Assembly: GCA_900073065.1 (NCBI GenBank)
Contig: FJOG01000006.1
Span: forward strand, 335,167-399,166
DNA from: Phialocephala subalpina
Lineage: Eukaryota > Ascomycota > Leotiomycetes > Helotiales > Mollisiaceae
Length of the DNA stretch: 64,000 nt
Direction: 5' to 3'
The translations under genes were made by a program, and so were the position numbers. The first letter of the stretch is position 1. Every line of letters starts with the position of its first letter. This document shows, piece by piece, positions 24,708-35,705 of the stretch. Below the pieces are notes generated by a model. It worked only from the letters and a program-made list of their open reading frames with translations, was not told the DNA's origin and did no database searches.

Positions 24708-25521
24708 ATGCCTTCAACAACCATCACCATCCTCTGCCTCGCCATGGCTGGCCTTTCGTTCGCACAAACATCCACGATCTCTCTATTCATTCCGGGCGCA
24801 GATAAACAACCTCTTGTTGCCTCGATTGTCGGTTCGGTGCGTGAATGTTACTCGTTTTTCTGGAACACTGCTGACATTCCTACAGGACTCGAAAGCTACA
24901 ACATACGCCTTCCAATGTGCGCCTGGTACAAATAGCAGTGATTGTGGATTTCCAGGCGTCGTCACACTCACTGAAGGCCCCGCGACGGCTGCTTATACTT
25001 TCGCTCCTGAGGTAGACGGTAGTGGCACGACCGCGTTGTGAGTCCCCTTAATTCGCTCCCACCTTCTCTGCATTGTTCACTGGCTGATAATTCTTCAAAA
25101 TAGCGCGGGCTACTTTGATTGCTCACTCGCAGCTTCCTCCGCTGTCTGTGTTGTCTCCGCTGGTGGCACGGAGGCCAACGACCCAGGTATCGCAACCACA
25201 ACCCTCACCGGTACCGATTATTCTTCTATGCCCGTTGTGATCACGGCTGGAGCGGCGGTGGCTTCGAACACAGGATCAAGCAGTGTGCCAGCTTCTACGA
25301 TAAGCAGCACTGGCAAGGATACAGGAACAAGCACATCGGGAAGCAGTGCGAAGACCTCAGGATCTTCGAATTCGAGTGGAGCGGCGGCTCAGACCTCGGG
25401 TACATCTTCGAAAGCCAGCGGAACGAGTACAAGCACGAGCGCGGGCGGTGGACCTGCCATTACGGGCAGTCCTGCGTGGATGGTGGGAGGCGCGGTTTTG
25501 GCGCTGGCTGCTATGGCATAA
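24708..25521 (+). CDS. Secreted GPI-anchored Ser/Thr-rich surface protein
   Basis: Model join(24708..24836,24886..25037,25104..25521), 232 aa. Intron 1 (49 nt) has GTGCGT, branch GCTGAC and TACAG; intron 2 (66 nt) has GTGAGT and a branch in GGCTGATAA. Residues 1-19 are a signal peptide (MPSTTITILCLAMAGLSFA, cleavage before QTS). A compact globular part of about 130 residues follows, with four Cys (QCAPGTNSSDC, YFDCSLAASSAVC) that could form two disulfides. A Ser/Thr/Gly-rich stalk (about 140-210) leads to a small-residue omega region and a terminal hydrophobic helix (WMVGGAVLALAAMA), the standard GPI signal. It should sit on the plasma membrane or be cross-linked to the wall. The family is a widespread fungal GPI-protein type of unknown function. 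Confidence 0.88.
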
Positions 25522-26123
25522 ATTTCTCTGGCGTGTTGGGACGTGACATTGTGTCAAGATGATGTATGAATACGATACGACTGTATCCTACGATGGACCT
25601 AATACGGCAGTTCTGTATAATATGTCTAGACAGGAGGGTTCAAGTTCATGGGCAGATCCTGTGGAACCCTTCAGGAGGCAAAATGGTATTCTGAAAGTCC
25701 CCATTCCTTCGCCTTGTTGTACCTCAAATGCGGCAGCAGACTGGTCTTGAGCGAAGGAAGCAGCTATCATCATATGTCGGTGGTAGTCTGATAGGCGATC
25801 GGCGAGTGGCTACATATAGATCGTGGAGAAAGAACCTCAAGTTATTTTTTGGGCTTTCTGGGGGATCGTTGCCAAGCAAGTGCTTGTCGATCATTTTATC
25901 CAAATGTGGTGAGCAAAGCATTCTTCATACTTTTGAGACCCCAGTTTCGCTCATTGAAATTATTCATTACTTATTATTGCTACCGATCTTCTCTTGCCGA
26001 CTGCCTCGGTCCGAGAACTGAGATCCTCGTCTCGAGGTCGAGAAGTGAAGTCTAAACATCCGCTCCAAAAAAAAGAAAAAAGAAAAAACCCATGTAGTCC
26101 ATCCAAGCACATTTCATATAGCT
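25522..26123. other. Intergenic, convergent 3' ends
   Basis: About 600 bp between the GPI-protein gene (+) and the broken SGNH hydrolase (-). No gene or repeat recognised. An A-rich run (aaaaaaaagaaaaaagaaaaaa) sits at about 26068-26090. Confidence 0.4.
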
Positions 26124-26972
26124 TTATGCAACCAGCGTCGAGCAAGCTCCACCACCATCAGGCAACGATCCTGGCCCACCATCAGTGATGGCCCCCTCAG
26201 CAGGCTGAATCAAACCATCTGCTCCAGCCTATACCAACGCAGGATACCAAGCATTGGCCATCAGTTTATATCCCGCTTCATTTGGGTGGGTACCATCGAT
26301 CAAGTCCGTGGTCGGCACCGCACTCATACTCTCCAACCTCACCGGCTGTCCCAAAACACTCCTCTTATCAACGATATCCGCCAGCGCCTCATTGAAGGTC
26401 TGAATACAAGCATTCACCGTCTCATTCGCATTTGCAATAGCCTGTGCAACAAGCACAAACGTCGTCAGGCTATTATGCAGAATCTTATCAACCAGATTTC
26501 CCAATCTAGTCGGCGCTTCCGAGGGGGTGAAATTGTCAATACAGTCGTTGTTTCCAGCATGAAGGAGATCGACGTTGGCTTTTGGCGAACCGGCGATTTC
26601 TGGATCCCCGCTATAGCCGATTTCGTCGATGGTTTGCCCGACGAAGCCATCGCTTTAATTGTTGGCCCAGTTGCCATTCAGTTTGGAGCCGATGTATTGA
26701 ACGGGCTTTCCATTGCTAGAGAGCATGCATTGGAGGTTTCGGCGGCAGGAGTTGCCTTCGCCTCCAAGGAAGCGGTAGGTGATTGAGTCACCGAGGGGGA
26801 GAATGCGGAGAGTGGCTCCGTTGGCTATTGATCGTTTGTAGACCGCATTGGCTGGGTGGGATACTGGTGTGTGTCAGTTCTGGGGCTTCCTTCATGAGAA
26901 AAGAAACCTACGAGCACTCCCGATCCACGTCAAGGTAAGGAGCAAATGGGATGATGTGAATTTGGCAATCAT
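26124..26972 (-). pseudogene. SGNH/GDSL-family secreted hydrolase, two in-frame stops
   Basis: Exon 1 (26912-26972) encodes a signal peptide MIAKFTSSHLLLTLTWIGSA; a 48-nt intron (GTAGGT, ACTGAC, CAG) joins it to exon 2 from 26863. Exon 2 carries block I (LRILPLGDSITYRFLGG, catalytic Ser), a Gly block near GFVGQTIDEIGYSG, block III (LLHAGNNDC, catalytic Asn) and block V (DGTHPNEAGYKLMANAWY, catalytic Asp/His). The frame is broken by TAA at 26655-26657 (NWANN*SDG) and TAG at 26229-26231 (PALV*AGADG). The sequence stays protein-like to a third stop at 26124-26126. Both inner stops are one C to T from Gln codons. Members are esterases/lipases acting on plant or wall esters. No frameshift is seen, so loss may be recent. 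Confidence 0.8.
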
Positions 26973-27653
26973 CTTGGAGGCTTTCGTCTTTGATGTCGAC
27001 TAGTTGGTCCGAGCCGGAGAAGGGGAACATCCTCCGATTTATATCCCATATCTTTGGCACACCGTTGCACACAAATGCACAGCTCGTATCCCAAGGCCTG
27101 GAAATCTCCTAGCTGAAGCATTTTTACGAAGTCGATAACATCCATCGTGACTTCTATCAATACACTGCAAGTTGGCAAGCATCACTGCAAGTCAGAGGTA
27201 CTTATTTTTCTCCGAACCAGAGAGACGGTACTTGCGCACGTGAGAGGCGAGGGGAGGCGAGCGGTCAGCACCATGCCACAAGCAGCTCGGACCTGTCATC
27301 CCAAGAATCCTTGGACCAATCATTTGACATTTATCTAATCAAGACTCTCTCTGGGACGACTACAGTGAGAATAAGGTTCGATTGAGAATCCTCACAGCCA
27401 CAATACGCAAGCGGCTCATTTGCAGATCATGACGTTCACCTTACGTGACATCTTCAACTTTGTCATGTCCGTTACCAAAGAAGATGAAAACCTTCACCAA
27501 CTCTAGCTACAGTAACTTCTTCACGATGGCAAATGCTCCTTTCCACCGGAAACTGCGGGATGGCATTCGGGGAGGCGGAGCTAGAGAGAGTATAAACGGT
27601 ACCCCTCCAAAGAACATTGCCCAGCAAGCCAAACCAAACCGTCAACACGACCA

Positions 27654-28560
27654 ATGATGCTGACCTTTAAGCTCGCTGCTGCATTACTGGCTTCCACAGC
27701 CACAGCTCGTGTTCTTCCTCGGAACGCAGGACTGATGTACATTTTTTCCCTGAAGGCAACCCCAGCGTCATCCAACATAATCCAAGACTTTTCATCTCAT
27801 CCAAGAACCTTCTCCTAACGCTATCTCAGTGGTGACTCTTACACGTTCACAGGCTTTGACATTAATGGAGCCCAGCCCTCCCCCTCAATACCACTGGGCA
27901 ACACCGATCCAGGAAACCATGAGACCTCCGCCCAAGGAGCGTCCGGATCGAATATCTCACCACAAAATACAACATCTCAACGGCCCTAACCTCTACGAGC
28001 CCAAATACTCCACCAAAAAGTTCTGGCTCGATTCCAACATACTTTTCACATCATGGATTGGAATCAACGATGTCTCCGATGCTTGGTTGCAGAATAGTTC
28101 AAAAATCTTGTTGACGAGGTTGGATATGTATTCTGCGTTGCTTGAGGAGATGTGGGATACTGGAGCGAGGAACTTCTTCATTGTGGATGATCCGCCACTG
28201 GATAGGAGCCCGTTTATTATCGGGTATGATGCAGATTCGATGGCGAGGTATAAGAGTGATATTCAGATTTACAACGACAACCTCGCTACTCACATCTCCA
28301 ACTTCCAGAGTGCGCATTCAGATATAAGTCTTCCAAGTTGAAGAAGAAGGGAGAGAAGCTGATAATTAAACAGAGCTCGGTTATGCTGTATGATGTTCAT
28401 ACCTTCTTCTCCGGCGTTTTCGACAACCCCACCGCGTACGGCTTCACGAACAACACTTGCTAGGATGCTGCGGGGTTCTTATGATCGGGCAACTTCCATA
28501 TCTTGAGCGCGTTTGATGATGTAATTGCGAAGGATATGTCGAACACGACCAACAAGTTCG
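27654..28560 (+). pseudogene. CE16-type GDSL acetylesterase, multiply frameshifted
   Basis: ATG 27654 opens a signal peptide (MMLTFKLAAALLASTATARV). A plausible 93-nt intron (27737-27829, GTACAT to CTATCTCAG with CTAAC branch) leads to block I, GDSYTFTGFDINGAQPS. Block III is in another frame (LFTSWIGINDVSDAW) followed by GARNFFIVDDPPLDRSPF, typical of CE16 acetylesterases. The C-terminal region is in a further frame and contains stops (YDVHTFFSGVFDNPTAYGFTNNTC, then *DAAGFL*SGN). At least two frameshifts and two stops make the gene non-functional. It lies head to head with the broken hydrolase at 26972, so two secreted esterase genes that once could share a 680-bp promoter are both dead. Confidence 0.75.
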
Positions 28561-31500
28561 TGTTTGCAGGATGAAGTCCCGAACCCCAAAAGCTGTGTCT
28601 GAAATGTGTATCTGCTTTCACTTGAGATGTTGCCAGACAGCCAGAAATTCAGCAGAAAGAGAATCGTCGAAGTATTGTGTCCAAAGTTCGGTTCATGTCT
28701 GGAATATTGAGATTTTTCTTCAATGATGCAAGCACCTGAAAGATATGTTGCGTGAAATATGTTTGTGGTGAACTTTATCATGAGGTCGACGCTACCTACT
28801 GCCTGTGCACTCCCTTTTCCTAGACCACAGCTTTAGGACTAGCGCCAATTAAGCGAAAACGCCCAAACCAACTCGAGGATAGCACATGCCCGCCGCCTTT
28901 CGCAAGCAGGACTTGATGCTCCTCAAAACCAAAACGCGTAATTTGATTTCGGTTTCGTCGTGACACCATTGAGAGGTATGTTCCCCCTGAGATTGCTGAC
29001 TCTAGGTATTAGACGCTGCAAATATGATACTTCCACAAATTCATTTCGCGCAAGATAGACCCTCTACAGCCTCACTGAAGCTCTGGTCCGTAGTGGCGCA
29101 TTCAGACCATGACATCGCTTTGGATCCCCACCTTCTATGAAGGAGATGTAACGAGGCGGTAGAAAGCCTGCTAGGCACCCACAGCTTTAAAGGCTCGTCA
29201 GTCTGCTTGAGGTCATGCCTGGCAGCACGATTTTTGGAACTCAAATTGAGGTCTCCTCACTCTTCTTCCACTTCTTTTTAGGATGCCTTTCGCCTTTCAA
29301 TTCTGGGATCAAACCCGCAAGTGTTGATAATGAAACTGGAAAGTAACCCCTGCCCGGATATCGATTCAACATGCTACCCACCTTTGCATCTTGATACCAC
29401 CCTGGAATCCGTACTCTTTTCTAGTATTGTGAGCCTTTGCCAGACTGTCACAGAGGCGAAGTGCGTCGATCTCACGATAGCATTCACCAATTCCTCAGAC
29501 TTAGTCAGTCGCGCTACTGCAGTCCCGCTTCACGCGTAGAAAGAATTATTTTTTTCGCCTTTGCAGGTTGACTAGTCGATTTCACAACATCTTCGCTTTC
29601 TTCAACCTCCCAGGCAACCTTGATTCATTTCTTCCGAACCATCCTTCCCAACGCCCTCCCGATCCAGGACATAATTGAGAAAACCGTTGTCGACAAAGAG
29701 AGAAGAAGGTTGCATCCCTTCCTTGTGATGATTGATTGCTGCAGTACACGTCGCACCTCTTGGCAGCATCAAAACCCCATTTCTCTACTATCAGCGAAGT
29801 AGTCGTGGTAGTAGGTGCGCTCAGGCATATGGAAGGCATCATTGACACCCCATTCCGAGAACCCTCTCCACATCCCATTCTATGACGAACGGGATCAAGA
29901 TGCCCACCCGCGATAGACCGAGCTTGTTGAGCCAAGGCTCCAGGTGGTAAAAAGACCAGGAGTCCCTTTGGGACTCTGGCACACGCCCGACCCTGCATTC
30001 ATTGTTCTCTCAGCGGTGAAGGGGCAGTCTACTCAGGTCATGCCTAGTAGTACAATCTTTGAAACCCAACTTGAGATATTCTCATGCTTCTGCCTTTGTT
30101 TCTTTGCATTGAGGTGTTCTAGTGACGCTATGCATTCTCTCGCGAGAATACGCTGAGGGGCACACCTGCACACAACTTAGGGAGAATCAAAATCCAGAAT
30201 CGCATGCTAAGTTCCCCTCAAACCGCCTCGTTGAATACACACTAACGTTTCCTGGCTAGAAGCTCCGGTGCTAAACAAATGCTCAGTTTGGTCTTAGGCA
30301 TGACCCCTCATATCTTCAGTCTTCAAGACTTGACAGTCTGTCCTAGGTTTCACCTTGACAGCAATTTTTGGCACACAAATTGAGTTTTCCTCGCTCTTTT
30401 TTGTTTATTTTTATCTCTTTTGTACACATCGTCTACCAAAAGATGCCGGGCTTGATCAGTGGGAACAGGCAAGTCACTCCCGCCAAGAGATATGCTTCGA
30501 GATGCTGACCAGTTTCGATATTTCAAGCCGCACGCGTAAGCGATTTCCCCGCTATCCCAAACACGAGCCGATGCCATCCAAACAGTCCCAGCGAAGGATT
30601 AAGGCGATACGATACATCAAAGAGAGGGACGCGAAAATGGCCGATGGGTTAGGGAAGGGTGCAGATGGCCTCGGTATTTAGGGAAGTGATGCTTGGACTT
30701 CGGTCCCCATCTCGAGGGAAGCAACATCATTGGAGACTGGAGCTGGGATAGGAAGGGTAGGAAAGGCAAATGGAAGTCAAGTTTTCAGGCGCGGAGCATG
30801 TACTGCTTGCAAATTGGGTACACGGAGGCACGCAAACAAAAAGAATAGATGTTGAGGATATAAACGGAGAAGTTTGCGGTGAAGCACAGGCAGAAATTTA
30901 GTCCACGGTGCCGATTAAGATGAGCTGCAATCAAAGATCTTGTTCGGAGGTGAAAGTGATGCTGCACTGTTCGAGACTGAGATCTACAATTTCAGCCCTA
31001 CAAATGTCTGAGCTGAGAAACAAATACTAAAATTCGAGTGCTCAGAAACCTATCTCCGGGTCCAATAGCAAGAAGCATGTATGTATGAGCAACAGAATGA
31101 AGATATCGTTCGGAAGCCCCGACAGACCTCGCTTCTCGGCGGCTGCTCTGATAACCCTGCCGGATCACCATCGCACGTCACTCGGGGACTCCTTGACAAA
31201 GGATGAGGCCACCTCTTGTATTATGTGCTCGTATACTTGCCAACTGCTCGAAGCCAGTCGTTTGTCTTCCACTTCTCGCCCTTGCTTTGTCCTGATGACG
31301 CCACCGCGGCACCTTCAGCCTCCCTCCATTTTACGCTCTTTGTCCTCAATGTATTGATTCCAAGATGTTCGATTGCGCGTATGCCCAGCTTGATGTGACA
31401 GTGTTTGCGTGTGGAGTCGGATTTGGAGTGATGGGAGAGACTTTTGAAGAGATTCGACAACGGCGACTCTGTGGTATCGTAACGAGGTCAATTGAGTTAC

Positions 31501-32973
31501 CAGAGGGCAATTGCCAAGAAGGTCGACTGCAGCTGGAAGATTTTCTGGGTATGATATCTTGTTAGCTTGTCCAAAAGCGTTTCTGACAAGCTTCTGACTT
31601 GCCTCCTCGGTAGATCTGTCATCTTTGCTCAAGCTTGGTAAAAGAATAAAAAAGAGTGAGAACATCTCAGTTTGTGTGACAAAGTGTTTGCTAGAGCTTA
31701 GCAACTCGTTGTCAAGATAGGCTTTGAAAGACTTCACAAAATAATGAATGACGAGAATGTATCAATTTGGGTACCAAAGAATATGCACTCTTCGCATGGC
31801 CAGGAGACGCGAAAAACTGGGGATGTTGTTGCCAGAGCCACGAAGGGTTGGTCTTTTCCTGCAACGTCCTGCAACGTTCCCGAGCCGTGCTCAAGGGATC
31901 AAGAAGTGGTCAGAAGCGCGGTCTGCACCCAGGATCGTCCCGTTCCAACTTAATTGGCTCCAAGGACTACCACCGACCTGATGGGGAACTGCAACCAAAC
32001 CTCAGGATAATTGCATTCTGACTGGTTTTGGTTGTAGAGATCCAGTCAAACTCTTCAGAGGACTCTAGGATACGATCTGCCAGAAATTGAGGTAGGAGGA
32101 TACTTCTCTACCTTGCGTGCGCGATGAGCGATGAGCGATGAGCGTGTTGTGTAAGGAAGGAAACAGCTTCATCTACGTCGCCAATGAAAGGTGAAGGAGT
32201 AAGAATAACAAGATAAGAATTGGTCCAAATTTTCCGTGTGGCGTCGATGAAGTCTGGTTGGGAGTTCGAAGAAGAAACAAGAAAAGTTGTGCGAGATCGA
32301 AGTCCGCAGAAAGAAGACGAGGAAGGCTTTTATGCTCGCCAAATTCTCCAACTTGAGCTATGAGCTAAACCAAAACCTCCAAATCCACGTGAGAGAGCGC
32401 AGGAAGTAGGTAGAGCGCCCAAATTGGTACATAATTACTTTCAGTGTTGAGTTTTCAGTATTGAATTTACAGCAGGGTGGATATTGGCTGGATTGTGTGT
32501 GAGGATCATCGGTGTTGTCCACGATTAATGTACATGCCGATCGTTAAGTCTCGTTCAAGTCATCACCTTCATTAACAGCGGTGCGTTCATTGAGATTTCT
32601 CCATCTCAATACTCTGGGTTAAGCCATGTCATCTGGGCCATGTTGCTGCTTTGAGAGCCCCAAGTCCATAAATCTTGAAACCATTCCATAATGTCCCAAA
32701 ATGTGTGATGACATTCAATAGTGAAAATGTCCTTTGTCTTCCTGTAAGATTTGGCAATCTGCAAAATCCCTAAAGTCAGATATCTATCTTAGTCTCAATA
32801 CTGGATCATCACTTTTTCGTGATATTTCAGGACTTTGAGAAATGGAGAATGAAGATAAAGGGGGAGCGGGTAGCGAGATGTGATGCACAACGGTCTGATC
32901 ACAACATCGAGATCTTTAGAAGTAGTAAAACAGAGAACAATATACTCACCGACGAATCTATTAGCAACAAAAA
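28561..32973. other. Long gene-poor stretch with three diverged copies of a short coding-like repeat
   Basis: 4.4 kb without a supportable gene. Three plus-strand segments at about 29214, 30040 and 30355 share a diverged start: MPGSTIFGTQIE, MPSSTIFETQLE and LTAIFGTQIE, each followed by a Phe/Ser/Leu-rich run. Their spacing is about 826 and 315 bp. They look like relics of a duplicated sequence. A gcgatga unit repeats three times near 32121-32142. I found no domain. Confidence 0.45.
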
Positions 32974-33354
32974 TTAGAACCAGTACAGGTCAAACATGAC
33001 GTCGAAGCTGGAGGCGTTTGTACCCCTATCCCCGCCTAGCTCTAATGTGGCGCTAAGACTGAAGGACTCCCAGCTCTCGGGCTTCTTCCTCCTCCCTTGA
33101 GCCCTGTTCCATGCTCTTTCTGATGATTTTACACCTCGCTGCAACCACCAAGATGCAGTCGTAAGGCCTGCTCTATGTTTTCGAACCTTTTTCAACATTA
33201 TCGCCTCCCGAATATCGCCTGCTGCTTCGCGCACTTTCGTCAACATCGTTCTTGCATCTTCAACACTTTCAACTCCATTGTATATCTCTTCTATCTCTCC
33301 TTCAAGTGGCCTCGGGGCTTTCCCTTTCACCGTTGACCTTACTCGCGCAGACAT
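32974..33354 (-). CDS. Possible small basic protein, unknown
   Basis: Single-exon ORF of 126 codons from a true ATG. It is Arg/Lys/Glu-rich, helical in its first 90 residues (EEIYNGVESVEDARTMLTKV, REAIMLKKVRKHRAG), with a less ordered tail. No signal peptide, membrane span or known family. The opposite strand is also open here (33252-33602), so coding is not certain; the helical charge pattern favours this strand. Confidence 0.35.
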   Translation of the reverse strand: MSARVRSTVKGKAPRPLEGEIEEIYNGVESVEDARTMLTKVREAAGDIREAIMLKKVRKHRAGLTTASWWLQRGVKSSERAWNRAQGRRKKPESWESFSLSATLELGGDRGTNASSFDVMFDLYWF

Positions 33355-33838
33355 GGAAGCTGCGGATAAAACAGAGAAGTATATCCTCCTTAAACTTCGA
33401 TGACTGTGATCCTAGGTTACAGCGTATTCGAGTCCTCTACATGATATTGATCGGGAGTTCCATGTGGGTACCCTTTAGACTACCTTTCAAACCAGAGGCC
33501 GCAGCTTTCAAGAAAAGAGGAAAGTCCGGCATTAAGGCAAGCTGGGAAGGTCGACACTGTCGAGCGGTTGGCAGAATCCAAATCCATTATGTCTCATGGT
33601 GAAAGTGCCTTCATTTTATGGAGATAATGACATGTCTAGTAAAGAAGCATCTTCCAAGACACGAAGTACAGTTTCCGTACCAATGACCCAATATCCTGCC
33701 TAATGCCAATGCCAAACAACAAGTAACGTCCCGCCCAAGCTGCCAAAGTTACAAATTCCCAACTGACACGACAAGCTCAAGCCGACCAACGAGACAGGTG
33801 CCATAGCCTATAGGAGGTTGTTGTCGAGGCGATATCTG

Positions 33839-33996
33839 GAGTCTACCGAAGAGGGTTGAGAATGTCCCGGCAAAGCTGGAACATTGGAAACTGACATACC
33901 TTAAGTTCACTGAAAGCATGGCCGAAAGCGTTCTTTCTTGAGCCATAGTCGCGGATCTCAGCCTCCAGTGCCTCGGTCTTAATGTCCCTGTCCTTC
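33839..33996 (-). repeat. Copied fragment of the SAP/RRM-like gene
   Basis: About 158 bp nearly identical to 55579-55735, which spans the end of exon 1 and the start of the intron of the SAP-domain gene (minus strand, residues DRDIKTEALEAEIR...FSELK, then the GTATGT donor). The match stops abruptly at about 33996 (tccttc), where an unrelated plus-strand coding sequence begins. An ectopic partial duplication. Confidence 0.85.
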
Positions 33997-35284
33997 AGAA
34001 GACTCACGAGGCTATCGCCAAAAAAAAGGCTTCGAAGGACTTCGCCAAAATGAGTTTGAAGCAGCGCGAGTTCTGGATTTATCATGCAAAGACCAGAGTC
34101 AAGAAGGCAATCAAGGAGCGCGCGCAAGCACACGAGGACTTCATGTGGTGGTCTGACAGGCAGAACAAGGCTATGCACGATGCTAATCTTGCCAAGCTAG
34201 CGATGTATAGCGAGGGTCTCGATCTCGAGGCAAACAGCGGAAGATCCAGCGACATGGAGGCTGAAGATGATGAGGACGATGCAGAGGACTCGGAGGATAA
34301 TATCGAGGAAGCAGAAGCGTCAGAATTCAGCAACGCCGAAAGCGACGGAGAGTCTCAGATCACGTCAGAGAACGAAGAGTCGGACGACGTATCAGCATTC
34401 GAGCCAATCAGCGATTCTGAAGTCGAAGATATTGTAAGTCCTGGTTCAGAATCATGGCGTGCATCACGCTAAACATCGCGTCTCGCATGGAAGTGGAACC
34501 GTTAGCAAGCATAAGCGTGCCGTTGCATCAAGTGAATCTGAGGACGATCTGGTAAGTTCTCCTTTTCAACATACGTTACTAGTATTCTAATTAGCCTACA
34601 GGCTCCCATCACCAAGAGCAAGGTCGCGGGCAGAAGCAGAGGCACCAAGCGCACGTATGCCGAATCTGTCGATTCAGATGCGTCATGGGGCTCGCACTCG
34701 GTATGTCATCCTTGAGCATATTTCAATGATATGTAGCATATGCTAACCAATGTACAGAAGAAGGTTGTCACCAAGAAGGCGAAGGCCAAGGCTGAGGGTA
34801 AAGACAAGGGCAAGGCGGGGCCCAAGGCTAGGAATCATCGTGCCATGTCAAAGACCAAGCTCAAGCATCGCTTCGGACCCCGAAAAGGTGTTCCGAGTAA
34901 GTAGTACATCAGTCCTATCATGGTATGAGTCACAACACACCAATTGTCTACTTGTGTAGAGGTTTGCGAGTTGATGTTCGCAAGCTGTTGTGGTGTGGGA
35001 CTGTGTGCTTGGAGGATTTCTCGCGTCTTTTTTTCATGACTTCACATTCGCAGGAGATTTGGTATGAAAGTGATACTACAGTTCGTGTCATGGTAGATAC
35101 TCTCTAGTCTAAATAAGATACTCTGACCATGGACCTGGCTCTATATTTCAATGATATGTAGCATATACTAACCAATGTGCAGAAGAAGGTTGTCACCAAG
35201 AAGGCTAAGATAGGAGGAGGAGTGCGCAAGGGCAGGTCGAAGCATAAGGCCGGTGCTAAGAAGTCTAGATCAAACACGAAGTAG
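33997..35284 (+). pseudogene. 5'-truncated acidic/lysine-rich gene with duplicated terminal exon
   Basis: The coding frame is already open at the junction (LQKTHEAIAKKKASKDFAKM) and lacks its natural start; the first ATG in frame is 34050. A basic helical region (QREFWIYHAKTRVKKAIKER) is followed by a long Glu/Asp/Ser tract (SSDMEAEDDEDDAEDSED). The frame then slips by one near 34434-34500: no GT-AG pair I tried restores it. Later exons look intact: ..34551, 34602..34700 and terminal exon A 34758..34904 (KKVVTKKAKAKAEGKDKGK, stop TAG). A second terminal exon B, 35183..35284 (KKVVTKKAKIGGGVRKGRSK), has its own copy of the branch site and acceptor. The composition suggests a nuclear or nucleolar protein; family unknown. 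Confidence 0.6.
34718..35211 (+). repeat. Two copies of a 70-bp intron-3'-end/exon segment, 425 bp apart
   Basis: 34718-34786 and 35143-35211 match almost base for base (intron tail atatttcaatgatatgtagc, CTAACC branch, TGTRCAG acceptor, then codons KKVVTKKAK). The copies diverge after that, giving two alternative terminal exons. Confidence 0.8.
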
Positions 35285-35642
35285 AATGTGAAGGCTGTGT
35301 GGTTGTGGTGCTTGGCGTTCTTGAGCTTTCGATTGTGAAGGATGTCTGGTATGTAAAAATAATAGTACTATACTAGAGGACACAAATTTACCAAGGTGCC
35401 TCGACCAGACATTTCTCCCGAGATTGGGGCAACATGAAAGTCTAAAATGAAGCATGTGTCTTTCTAATACGAAGTAAGGTCATGAGAGCTATTCATTCTG
35501 GCCTACCAAAGAGTCTCCAAATATACGCCGTTAACTTTCGACTCACAGACTCTTCTGAATATCCCGGGAATTCAAGGTCATTAGAAACGAAGAATTGTGG
35601 TTTCCTCGTTTCAGTTATTACGAAACGCACTCTACTCAGTCC

Positions 35643-35705
35643 AATTATACTTGAACGTAATTTCTTGGTGGTGCTTCTCTTGTTCTATTACGTTCAAGTA
35701 TAATT
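35643..35705. repeat. Perfect 19-bp inverted repeat with 25-nt loop
   Basis: AATTATACTTGAACGTAAT (35643-35661) and its exact reverse complement (35687-35705) are separated by 25 nt. A transcript would form a strong hairpin. No terminator-like T run follows and no target-site copy is evident. Confidence 0.8.

Noticed and set aside
34434..34505. Intron that would rejoin the frames of the 34-kb gene
   Set aside because: All GT-AG combinations tried have lengths divisible by three, so none corrects the one-base frame change; a frameshift is the simpler reading.
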